Shown piece by piece: positions 34,791 to 41,652 of a stretch of DNA of 64,000 nt; the first letter of the stretch is position 1; each line of letters opens with the position of its first letter. Under the pieces are notes generated by a model. That model did no database searches. It was not told the DNA's origin and saw nothing but the letters and a program-made list of their open reading frames with translations. Both the position numbers and the translations under genes were made by a program. Source of the DNA: an uncultured Eubacteriales bacterium (GTDB lineage Bacteria > Bacillota > Clostridia > Oscillospirales > Oscillospiraceae); contig CASFNR010000013.1 in assembly GCA_949296115.1 (NCBI GenBank), forward strand, positions 1 through 64,000. The letters run 5' to 3'.

Positions 34791-35204
34791 TCAATATCTG
34801 GTCTTGGTGTGCAGCATTTCCCGCCAATCCAGGTCGCCCCGGCGCAGGCCCATGATGAGCATTTCCGCCGAAGCCAGGTTGGTGGCAATGGGCACGTTGT
34901 GCTTGTCGCAGTAGCGGATGGTCTCGATCATCTGGCTGTCGTCCCAGGGATCGGTGGTATTGGGGTCGGTGAACAGCAGCACCAGGTCAATCTCGTTATA
35001 GGCAATCCGGGCGTTGATCTGCTGGTGTCCGCCCTGTTTATGAGAAAGGAGCAGCGTCAGGTTCAATCCGGTATTGTCGGCAATCAGCCGGCCGGTGGTG
35101 GCGGTAGCGAACAGGTTGTGCTTCATCAGGACGCTTTTGTAGGCGGTGCAGAACTGCACCATCAGTTCTTTCTTTTTATCGTGCGCCAGAAATGCGATAT
35201 TCAA
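34791..35204 (-). CDS. mgsA: methylglyoxal synthase
   Basis: Converts dihydroxyacetone phosphate to methylglyoxal and phosphate, a bypass used under phosphate limitation. 137 residues: NIAFLAHDKKKE at the N-terminus, the phosphate-binding ATATTGRLI and the conserved DLVLLFTDP and LASAEMLI motifs. I propose a TTG start at 35204: AAAGGAG is 8 bases upstream and it gives the canonical MNIA N-terminus. The GTG at 35213 overlaps the ribosome site. Confidence 0.93.
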   Translation of the reverse strand: MNIAFLAHDKKKELMVQFCTAYKSVLMKHNLFATATTGRLIADNTGLNLTLLLSHKQGGHQQINARIAYNEIDLVLLFTDPNTTDPWDDSQMIETIRYCDKHNVPIATNLASAEMLIMGLRRGDLDWREMLHTKTRY

Positions 35205-35240
35205 AGCACTCACTCCTTTAGGTATTGAGGTAACAACAGG

Positions 35241-35981
35241 TTATCGTAACGTCAGGGGGACGGGGTATCCCTGAATCCGCCGGGCAATCCGCTTCATGGC
35301 CAGGGCTGCGGGACAGGTGGGTGCGTACAGCAGCAGCGGATGGCCGAAGGAAGCCGCCAGGGTAACCCGCTGGTCCTCCAGGATCACCCCGATCAGGGGC
35401 AGCCCCGCTGTGTCCATCACATCGTCCACCGTCAAATCCACCGCCCGGAGCATCTTCCGGCTGACCCGGTTCACAATCAGCCGCACATTCCGCTTGCCCA
35501 TCAGCTCCAGCAGGTCCGCCACCCGGGCGGCGTCCCGCACCGCAGCAGGGCCGGGTCCGGTGACCAGCAGAAACCGATCCGCCGGTTCCGCCGCCAGATG
35601 AAATCCGGCGTCCACCCCGGCGGGAGCGTCCAGAAAAATGTAGTCAAATTCTCCTCTGGCCCGGCGGAGCATCTCCGAGAAGGCCGCCCGGGAGATCTCC
35701 TGGGCCGGACGGTTCACCGGTGCGGTGAGAAACCGCAGACTCGGCAGGTCCGGATGGGCCGCCGCCTGCTCCAGACCATAGCCCCCCTGGCAGACATCCC
35801 AGAAGGACAATGCGCCGCAGTCCGTCATCCCCAGGGAGATGTCCAGGTTCCGCAGACCCACATCACAGTCGATGCACAGAACCCGCTTTCCCTCCTGGGC
35901 CAGGGCCGTGGCAATTCCGGCACAGACGGAGGTTTTGCCTGTTCCTCCCTTCCCGGAGAGAACCGCAACCAGTTCACCCAA
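35241..35981 (-). CDS. minD: MinD/ParA-family ATPase, probable septum-site determining protein
   Basis: 246 residues. Deviant Walker A KGGTGKTS (about 10-17), DCDVGLRNLDISLG (Switch I/A' region typical of MinD) and FLDAPAGVDAGF (Walker B). The C-terminus (IQGYPVPLTLR) is short and does not end in a clear amphipathic membrane-targeting helix, so membrane binding is uncertain. No minC or minE adjacent. Thus MinD is likely but another MinD-like ATPase, such as a flagellar number regulator, remains possible. Confidence 0.75.
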   Translation of the reverse strand: MGELVAVLSGKGGTGKTSVCAGIATALAQEGKRVLCIDCDVGLRNLDISLGMTDCGALSFWDVCQGGYGLEQAAAHPDLPSLRFLTAPVNRPAQEISRAAFSEMLRRARGEFDYIFLDAPAGVDAGFHLAAEPADRFLLVTGPGPAAVRDAARVADLLELMGKRNVRLIVNRVSRKMLRAVDLTVDDVMDTAGLPLIGVILEDQRVTLAASFGHPLLLYAPTCPAALAMKRIARRIQGYPVPLTLR

Positions 35982-36144
35982 CAGGCCATCGCCTCCATTT
36001 TCCAGAGTTTGGTTTCATTATACAGGGAATTCGCACAAAATGCAAGAGGAATTTCGCCGTTTTTGAAATACTTTTCATCAGATTGAACAAAAATATTCCG
36101 GCGGGGCCTTTTTGCCGGTTTTTGGAGGGAAAGTGAAAAAAGGG

Positions 36145-36173
36145 TTGCACCCTGGAAAAAGGTGCGTTATAAT
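36145..36173 (+). promoter_or_regulatory. promoter of pta
   Basis: TTGCAC (36145-36150), 17-bp spacer, TATAAT (36168-36173). Near-consensus; fits strong expression. Confidence 0.85.
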
Positions 36174-36222
36174 GTAGGTGTAAATTTATGGGCTTTGGCC
36201 CACTTTTTGGAGGTAGATACCC

Positions 36223-37221
36223 ATGTTCCAAGCGATGATCGAAACTCTGAAGGCGAATCCCCGGAAAATCGTGTTCACCGAGGGCCATGACGCCCGTATC
36301 CTGGAGGCCACTGCCCGTCTGGTGGAGGGTGGTTTCCTGACCCCCATCCTCATTGGCAACGTGGAGGAAGTTAAGGCAAACGCCGCCAAGGGCGGCTTCA
36401 ACATCGACGGCGTGGAAATCATTGACCCGCTGACCTATGACGGCATGGACGCCATGGTGGAGAAGATGGTGGAGCTGCGCAAGGGCAAAATGTCCCCCGA
36501 GGAGTGCCGTGCCGCCCTGTCCAAGGGCAACTACTTCGGCACCATGCTGGTGAAGATGGGCTACGCCGACTCCCTGCTGGGCGGCGCGACTTACTCCACC
36601 GCCGACACCGTCCGGCCCGCTCTGCAGCTGGTCAAGACCAAGAAGGGCGCTCATCTGGTGTCCTCCTGCTTCATCCTGGTCCGGGGCGACGAGAAGCTGG
36701 CCATGGGCGACTGCGCCATCAACCTGAGCTATGAGGACTCCGTGGACAAGGAAGGCAACGTGACCCTGTCCGCCGCCCAGAAGCTGGCGGAAGTGGCCAT
36801 TGAGACCGCCAAGACCGCCAAGGTATTCGGCATTGATCCCAAGGTTGCCATGCTGAGCTTCTCCACCAACGGCTCCGGCAAGGGCGGCACCGTAAAGCTG
36901 AGCCATGACGCCACCGCCGTGGCCAAGGAAATGGCTCCCGATCTGGCCATTGACGGCGAGATGCAGTTCGACGCCGCTGTGGCTCCCGAAGTGGGTCAGC
37001 TGAAGTTCCCCGGCTCCCCCGTGGCTGGCTACGCCAACACCTTCATCTTCCCCACCATTGAGGCGGGCAACATCGGCTACAAGATTGCCCAGCGTCTGGG
37101 CGGCTTCGAGGCTTACGGCCCCATTCTCCAGGGTCTGGCTGCGCCCATCAACGACCTGTCCCGGGGCTGCAACGCCGACGAGGTCTACAAGATGGCCATC
37201 ATCACCGCCGCCCTGGTCTAA
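36223..37221 (+). CDS. pta: phosphate acetyltransferase
   Basis: Interconverts acetyl-CoA and acetyl phosphate for ATP and acetate formation. 332 residues, the short single-domain form. Conserved features are KIVFTEGHDARILEAT, MGYADSLLGGATYSTADTVRPALQ and FSTNGSGKGG. Codons are those of a highly expressed gene (many GGC, AAG, CTG). No ackA beside it. GGAGG lies 11 bases before ATG. The array of 140-bp repeats follows at once. Confidence 0.93.
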   Translation: MFQAMIETLKANPRKIVFTEGHDARILEATARLVEGGFLTPILIGNVEEVKANAAKGGFNIDGVEIIDPLTYDGMDAMVEKMVELRKGKMSPEECRAALSKGNYFGTMLVKMGYADSLLGGATYSTADTVRPALQLVKTKKGAHLVSSCFILVRGDEKLAMGDCAINLSYEDSVDKEGNVTLSAAQKLAEVAIETAKTAKVFGIDPKVAMLSFSTNGSGKGGTVKLSHDATAVAKEMAPDLAIDGEMQFDAAVAPEVGQLKFPGSPVAGYANTFIFPTIEAGNIGYKIAQRLGGFEAYGPILQGLAAPINDLSRGCNADEVYKMAIITAALV

Positions 37222-37363
37222 GCCGGGCCGGTAGGACCGGCGGCCAGTGCGCTACGGACCCTGGTGGTGAACGCAGACGGCCGCCCGGTAACCAGGTGCC
37301 TACAAAAAATGATCCCCCCGGCGTTGCCGGGGGGATTTTTGTTGCATCATACTGCGTTACCGA

Positions 37364-37384
37364 GTGGAAATCCAGGACTTCCGC
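37364..37384. other. variable hairpin, array copy 1
   Basis: GTGGAA (37364-37369) pairs with TTCCGC (37379-37384) around a 9-base loop; one G-U pair. Same offset in the unit as in copies 2 and 3. Confidence 0.6.
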
Positions 37385-37503
37385 CTGGCTGCGTAACGAA
37401 CTAGCCGCCGGTCTTACCGGCCGCCCGGTAACGAGGTACAACTAAAAACAAATCCCCCCGCCGATGGCGGGGGGATTTGTTATGTTCCGTACCCGGTTAC
37501 CGA

Positions 37504-37524
37504 GCAGGAATTTGAGACTCCTGC
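37504..37524. other. variable hairpin, array copy 2
   Basis: GCAGGA (37504-37509) pairs with TCCTGC (37519-37524). Relative to copy 1, two base pairs changed on both sides (G-C to A-T; A-T to G-C) and one G-U became G-C. Confidence 0.6.
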
Positions 37525-37643
37525 CTGACTGCGTAACGCATTAGCCGCCGGTCTTACCGGCCGCCCGGTAACGGGGTGCCAAGCAAAGAATTATCCCCCC
37601 GCCGATGGCAGGGGGATTGTTCTCGTTTCATCCCGGTTACCGG

Positions 37644-37664
37644 GTGGTGAACTGCGTCCATCAC
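37644..37664. other. variable hairpin, array copy 3
   Basis: GTGGTG (37644-37649) pairs with CATCAC reading 37659-37664, one G-U pair, again with a 9-base loop. Confidence 0.55.
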
Positions 37665-37687
37665 CTGGGTTGGTAGCGCCATTGCCT

Positions 37688-37702
37688 CCCGGCGCTGCCG
37701 GG
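37688..37702 (-). terminator. hairpin directly behind the ArsB/NhaD-type gene
   Basis: CCCGGC GCT GCCGGG, abutting the stop codon on the minus strand; no T run. Confidence 0.5.
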
Positions 37703-39007
37703 TCAGACGCCGTAGATCAGCCAGATGTAGATGTAGGCGGGAATCACAGCGGAGAGGGTGAAGGGAATGCCGATCTTGAAGAAGTCGGAATTGGCCACCT
37801 CGTAGCCCTCCCGGCGGAGAATGCCGATGGCGGTGATGTTGGCGGAAGCGCCGATGGGGGTGATATTGCCGCCCAGGGTGGCGCCGGAGAGCAGGCCGAA
37901 GTACAGGGGGATGCCCACCAGGGTTGCATCCACCCCCAGGGCCGGGGCCATCTGGGCCGCAATGCCGCCGATGACGGGAATCATGGTGGCGACATAAGGA
38001 ATGTTGTCGATGAAGGCGGAGATCAGCACGGAAGCCCAGACAATGATGGTGTACATCAGGAACACATTGCCGCCGCCCAGGTCAGCCAGCAGGGCCGCCA
38101 GAGCATCGATGACGCCCATGTTGGAGATGCCGCCGATCATCAGGAACAGGCCCACCAGCAGCCCCAGGGTCTCAAAGTCAATGGCCTTCAGAGGATCGAT
38201 AACAGCAGCCAGGCTCTTCTTCTTGGCATAGTTGTAGATCAGGCCCACCACCAGCAGGGAGCAGCAGATGATGCCGTTGATCTCATCGGGCAGAGGCCAG
38301 CTCTCGGGAGCGAAGGAGGCGCAGATCAGCAGGCCGATGGCGCCCAGCAGCAGGCCGGTGGGAACATAGTCGCTGACCTCGGTCATCTTGCCAGTCTTGG
38401 GAATGTTGCCCTTCTCCTTGCGGAAAATCCAGTAAAGAATAGCAGCGGACAGCACGGCGCCCAGCTCCACGGCAAAGAACATGGAGGGCTTGCCGTAGTA
38501 CCAGAAGAAGTCCATGAAGGACATATCCAGGGCGGAGCCCAGCATAATGGCGGTGGTGTCGCCCACCAGGGTGGCCGCACCCTGGAGGTTGGAGGACACG
38601 GCAATGGCAATCAGCACGGGGATGGGGTTGGTTTTCAGCTTCTTGCAGATCTCCAGGGCCACCGGGGCAACCATCAGCACCGTGGCCACGTTGTCCACGA
38701 AGGCGGAGATCACACCGGCGAACAGGGACAGGCACACGGCGGCCCACTGGACCGTGGGAACCTTGGCCATAATCATGTCCGCCAGCCGTTCGGGCATCCG
38801 GCTGTCAATGAACAGCTGGACCAGACCCATGGTGCCGCCGATCATCAGCAGTACGTTGAAGTCCAGAGAGGGAATGATCTCTCCCAGAGGCAGCATTCCG
38901 GTGATGATGAAAATCAGGCCGGAGGTCAGCGCAATGTAGGGCCGGTACCGGCTGAAGGTGAGCATCAGCACATAGGTAACGGCAAAGAGCAGAATTGCAG
39001 GCAGCAT
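37703..39007 (-). CDS. ArsB/NhaD-type (SLC13-related) anion or Na+/H+ transporter
   Basis: 434 residues, about eleven membrane segments. Both halves carry the hallmark inverted hairpins: AFVDNVATVLMVAPVALEIC in the first, AFIDNIPYVATMIPVIGG in the second, plus NLQGAATLVGDTTAIMLG and GGNITPIGASANITAIG. This pattern is shared by the ArsB, NhaD and CitM groups of the ion-transporter superfamily. Placed behind oadB it may couple the sodium gradient to carboxylate exchange or Na+/H+ antiport. Start ATG at 39007 follows AAGGAAGG; the longer frame is upstream sequence. Confidence 0.82.
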   Translation of the reverse strand: MLPAILLFAVTYVLMLTFSRYRPYIALTSGLIFIITGMLPLGEIIPSLDFNVLLMIGGTMGLVQLFIDSRMPERLADMIMAKVPTVQWAAVCLSLFAGVISAFVDNVATVLMVAPVALEICKKLKTNPIPVLIAIAVSSNLQGAATLVGDTTAIMLGSALDMSFMDFFWYYGKPSMFFAVELGAVLSAAILYWIFRKEKGNIPKTGKMTEVSDYVPTGLLLGAIGLLICASFAPESWPLPDEINGIICCSLLVVGLIYNYAKKKSLAAVIDPLKAIDFETLGLLVGLFLMIGGISNMGVIDALAALLADLGGGNVFLMYTIIVWASVLISAFIDNIPYVATMIPVIGGIAAQMAPALGVDATLVGIPLYFGLLSGATLGGNITPIGASANITAIGILRREGYEVANSDFFKIGIPFTLSAVIPAYIYIWLIYGV

Positions 39008-39105
39008 TGGTTGTGTTTCCTTCCTTTTTTGAATTACCGACTCATTATAATTGTTCACAATCCGTTCGTAAATACCATTGACAGCTAAAAATCGGCAAAA
39101 GTTTT

Positions 39106-39128
39106 GGGAGCGCCCGGCAGGCGCTCCC
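39106..39128 (-). other. hairpin between the small membrane peptide and the ArsB/NhaD-type gene
   Basis: 9-bp stem GGGAGCGCC/GGCGCTCCC with a 5-base loop; followed on the minus strand by AAAACTTTTG, so a weak terminator or attenuator. Confidence 0.5.
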
Positions 39129-39146
39129 AATGGCATCAATTTCCGT

Positions 39147-39263
39147 TCAGCTGAGCTTGTTCAGCAGGGTGACCACCCCGATGATTACCCCGGTAACCAC
39201 AAAAATGCCCAGCATTCCATAGCCCAGAATGGGAAGTGAATTCAGAAACAGGTCCATGTGCAT
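39147..39263 (-). CDS. 38-residue single-span membrane protein next to oadB (OadG-like)
   Basis: Encodes MHMDLFLNSL... to ...LLNKLS with one hydrophobic helix (about residues 10-32). AGGAGG lies 8 bases before the ATG at 39263, 4 bp after the oadB stop, so it is very likely translated. Decarboxylase sodium pumps have a small gamma subunit (OadG/MmdD) with one N-terminal helix that assembles with OadB. This peptide would be just that helix without the soluble tail. Functional assignment is an inference from position and topology. Confidence 0.65.
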   Translation of the reverse strand: MHMDLFLNSLPILGYGMLGIFVVTGVIIGVVTLLNKLS

Positions 39264-39267
39264 ACTC

Positions 39268-40365
39268 TTAACCTCCTACCAGGGCCAGAATCAGACCGCC
39301 GGCAATGACCGAGGCAATCTGGCCGGATACGTTGACGCCGATGGAGTGCATCAGCAGGAAATTCTGGTTGTCCTCCTCCAGGCCCAGCTTATGTACCACC
39401 CGGGCGGACATGGGGAAGGCGGAAATGCCGGCAGCGCCGATCATGGGGTTGATCTTCTCCTTCAGGAACAGGTTCATGATCTTGGCGATCATCACGCCGC
39501 CGAAGGTATCCACAATGAAGGCCACCAGGCCCAGGCCCATAATCAGCAGGGTTTCAAACTTCAGGAACTCCTCTGCGCTCATCCGGGAAGCGATGGTGAT
39601 GCCCAGCAGCAGGGTAATCAGATTGGCCAGCACATTCTGGGCGGTCTCGGACAGGGAGTTCAGCACGCCGCACTCCCGGATCAGGTTGCCGAACATCAAA
39701 AAGCCAATCAGCACCACGGCGTCGGGGGCCACCAGGCCCACAATCACCGTCACCACAATGGGGAAGAGAATCTTGGTTCGCTTGGAAACGGGCTTGCCCT
39801 TGTACTGCATCCGGATTTTCCGCTCGGCCTTGGTGGTGCACAGCTTGATGATGGGAGGCTGGACCATGGGCACCAGGGCCATGTAGGAATAGGCAGCCAC
39901 CATGATGGCGGCGGTGTAGTTGGACTTCAGCATCTGGGAAACAAAGATGGACGTGGGGCCGTCGGCAGCGCCGATGATGGCGATGGAGGCGGCATCGTTG
40001 AGCTGGAAGCCGAACAGGGACGCCATGCACAAGGTGAAGAAAATGCCGAACTGGGCCGCCGCCCCGAAGATCATCAGCTTGGGATTGGTGAGCAGGGGCT
40101 GGAAATCAATCATGGCGCCGATGCCGATGAACAGAATCAGCGGGAACAGTTCGTGCTGGTTGATGCCGATTTCGAACAGGTGGTCAATCACCGCCGCCGC
40201 ACCGGAATTGGGCAGGTTCACCAGAATGGCGCCGAAGCCCATGGGCAGCAGCAGGGTCGGCTCCATGTCCTTGGCGATGGCCAGGTAGATCAGCACGCCG
40301 CCGATGACCCACATGATCACCTGCTGCAGCGTGATGTCCGCGAAGTTTTGAATCAATACTTCCAT
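39268..40365 (-). CDS. oadB: sodium-translocating decarboxylase beta subunit (OadB/GcdB/MmdB family)
   Basis: 365 residues with nine or more membrane segments. Family hallmarks: FIGIGAMIDFQPLL, IAIIGAADGPTSIFVS (the conserved Asp of the Na+ path), VGLVAPDAVVLIGFLMFGNL and FGGVMIAKIMNL, ending in NVSGQIASVIAGG. In known enzymes it exports Na+ driven by decarboxylation of a carboxybiotin made by an alpha subunit. No alpha subunit or biotin carrier is in the window, so partners must be encoded elsewhere. The preceding region holds a direct repeat. Confidence 0.92.
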   Translation of the reverse strand: MEVLIQNFADITLQQVIMWVIGGVLIYLAIAKDMEPTLLLPMGFGAILVNLPNSGAAAVIDHLFEIGINQHELFPLILFIGIGAMIDFQPLLTNPKLMIFGAAAQFGIFFTLCMASLFGFQLNDAASIAIIGAADGPTSIFVSQMLKSNYTAAIMVAAYSYMALVPMVQPPIIKLCTTKAERKIRMQYKGKPVSKRTKILFPIVVTVIVGLVAPDAVVLIGFLMFGNLIRECGVLNSLSETAQNVLANLITLLLGITIASRMSAEEFLKFETLLIMGLGLVAFIVDTFGGVMIAKIMNLFLKEKINPMIGAAGISAFPMSARVVHKLGLEEDNQNFLLMHSIGVNVSGQIASVIAGGLILALVGG

Positions 40366-40408
40366 AGGTTCCTCCGTGTCTTTTTTTCTCCGCTATCATA
40401 GGACATCC

Positions 40409-40472
40409 CCGGCTAAGATTGGGTTAATTTTTTCGGTTTTCCGGCTAAGAGACGGTTTAATTTTTTTCTGCC
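40409..40472. repeat. direct repeat upstream of oadB
   Basis: CCGGCTAAGA at 40409 and 40441, each followed by GGTT(T)AATTTTTT, spaced exactly 32 bp (three helical turns). Position about 45-105 bp before the oadB start suggests a regulator site. The rest of the 304-bp gap 40366-40669 is AT-rich, with the yitT promoter and leader. Confidence 0.45.
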
Positions 40473-40574
40473 CGGGCCTGTGTTTTTTCCATGGACAAGT
40501 ATCTTTATTTAGCGGACAATTGGGGTTTTTCCGGAATTTATCCCTAAAAATCTTCCGCTTATCTGGAAAATAGC

Positions 40575-40603
40575 TTGACCATCAGAACAGGGTATGATAG
40601 AAT
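40575..40603 (+). promoter_or_regulatory. promoter of yitT-like gene
   Basis: TTGACC (40575-40580), 17-bp spacer, TAGAAT (40598-40603). Confidence 0.75.
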
Positions 40604-40617
40604 CTAATATTAAGAAT

Positions 40618-40640
40618 CCGGGCCGATTCCGCCCGGTTTT
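40618..40640 (+). terminator. leader hairpin with T run before the yitT-like gene
   Basis: CCGGGC-N7-GCCCGG followed by TTTTAT, starting about 10 bp after the predicted transcription start and ending 30 bp before the ATG. It has attenuator form, but no antiterminator partner was recognised. Confidence 0.5.
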
Positions 40641-40669
40641 ATCTTTCTAATTTCATAGGAGTGGCGATT

Positions 40670-41596
40670 ATGCACACTGGAAGAAAGGCTCTGACCTACT
40701 GCGTCATCATCTTTGTGGCGTTGGTTTCCGCCTTGAATTATCAACTGTTTGTGTTTCCCAACCAATTCGCCCCCGCCGGTCTGAACGGCATCTGCACCAT
40801 GGTGCAGTATATCACCGGCATCAGCGTGGGCTACCTGAGCCTGCTGATCAACCTGCCCCTGGCCCTGTGGTGCTATTATGAGGTGAGCAAGCCCCTGGCC
40901 CTGCGGAGCATGGTGTATGTGATTACCTTCTCCCTGGGTCTGCTGGTTCTGGAAAAGGTGGACCTGACCTCCCTGGCCTACGCCACGGACAACGGCACCA
41001 GCAAAATTCTGGGGCCCCTGGTGGCCGGTATCATCCAGGGCTTCGTCTATTCCATCCTGGTGAAGGCCAGCGCCTACACCGGCGGCACGGATTTCATCTC
41101 CGCCATCGTCCACAAGCGCTGTCCGGAAAAGTCCTTCTTCAGCATGAGCTTCGCCATCAACGCCTTTATCGCCGTGTGCAGCTACTTTGTCTATGACTTC
41201 CAGATGGAGCCGGTAATCCTGTGCATCCTCTACACCTTCATGTCCACCACCGTGGGGGATCGGCTGATGAAGTCCGGCCGGGAGGCGATCTCTTTTGAGA
41301 TTATCACCGACTACCCCGAAGAAATCTCCCGGGAGCTGATCCAATCTCTCCATCACTCTGCCACCCTGATTCCCGCCAAGGGCATGTACTCCGGCCGGGA
41401 GACCAGCGTGCTGCTGTGCGTGGTCAACAAGAACCAGGCCGCCGCAGTGAGCCGGATTGTCCGGCGCTATCCCCACACCTTCGCCATTGTGGACCCGGTG
41501 AGCCAGATTCTGGGCAACTTCAAGCACCTGAGCAGCGACGGCAAAGAGGTCAAGGAGGTACTGGACGAAGGTGACGGTGAAACCCTCCAGTCCTGA
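40670..41596 (+). CDS. YitT family membrane protein (DUF161/DUF2179)
   Basis: 308 residues: five to six membrane segments (about 1-190) with NQFAPAGLNGICTMVQYITG, GGTDFISAIVHKR and a soluble C-terminal DUF2179 domain (about 205-295; GMYSGRETSVLLCVVNKNQ). Function is unknown; the family is widespread in Firmicutes. The ATG at 40670 has TAGGAG 8 bases upstream; the GTG at 40661 overlaps that site. Confidence 0.88.
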   Translation: MHTGRKALTYCVIIFVALVSALNYQLFVFPNQFAPAGLNGICTMVQYITGISVGYLSLLINLPLALWCYYEVSKPLALRSMVYVITFSLGLLVLEKVDLTSLAYATDNGTSKILGPLVAGIIQGFVYSILVKASAYTGGTDFISAIVHKRCPEKSFFSMSFAINAFIAVCSYFVYDFQMEPVILCILYTFMSTTVGDRLMKSGREAISFEIITDYPEEISRELIQSLHHSATLIPAKGMYSGRETSVLLCVVNKNQAAAVSRIVRRYPHTFAIVDPVSQILGNFKHLSSDGKEVKEVLDEGDGETLQS

Positions 41597-41601
41597 GCCA
41601 A

Positions 41602-41630
41602 TTGTTTTGTAAGTTCTTATAAATTATATA
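41602..41630 (+). promoter_or_regulatory. promoter of guaB
   Basis: TTGTTT (41602-41607), 17-bp spacer, TATATA (41625-41630), followed by TAGGAGG at 41639. No purine riboswitch fits in the short leader. Confidence 0.5.
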
Positions 41631-41652
41631 TTTCTTTATAGGAGGAAAAACC

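Larger units (their letters stand above)
37222..37702. repeat. tandem array of 140-bp structured repeats
   Basis: Three copies with an exact 140-bp period: the block CCGCCCGGTA starts at 37281, 37421 and 37561; a partial copy precedes the first (37222-37280). Each unit has a GC hairpin with ATCCCCCC/GGGGGAT arms (37312-37336, 37450-37478, 37593-37617), flanked by GGTAAC upstream and GTTACC downstream that can pair. This is followed by a variable 6-bp hairpin with 9-base loop and a conserved GCGTAACG-like end. The variable stem pairs in all three copies although its sequence differs. No coding potential was seen. It fills the gap between convergent pta and the ArsB/NhaD-type gene. Confidence 0.85.

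Noticed and set aside
37222..37702. CRISPR array or integron attC sites in the 140-bp repeats
   Set aside because: Only three long copies without unique spacers and no cas genes. GTTACC/GGTAAC ends do not fit the attC core pattern RYYYAAC/GTTRRRY, and there is no integrase or cassette gene.
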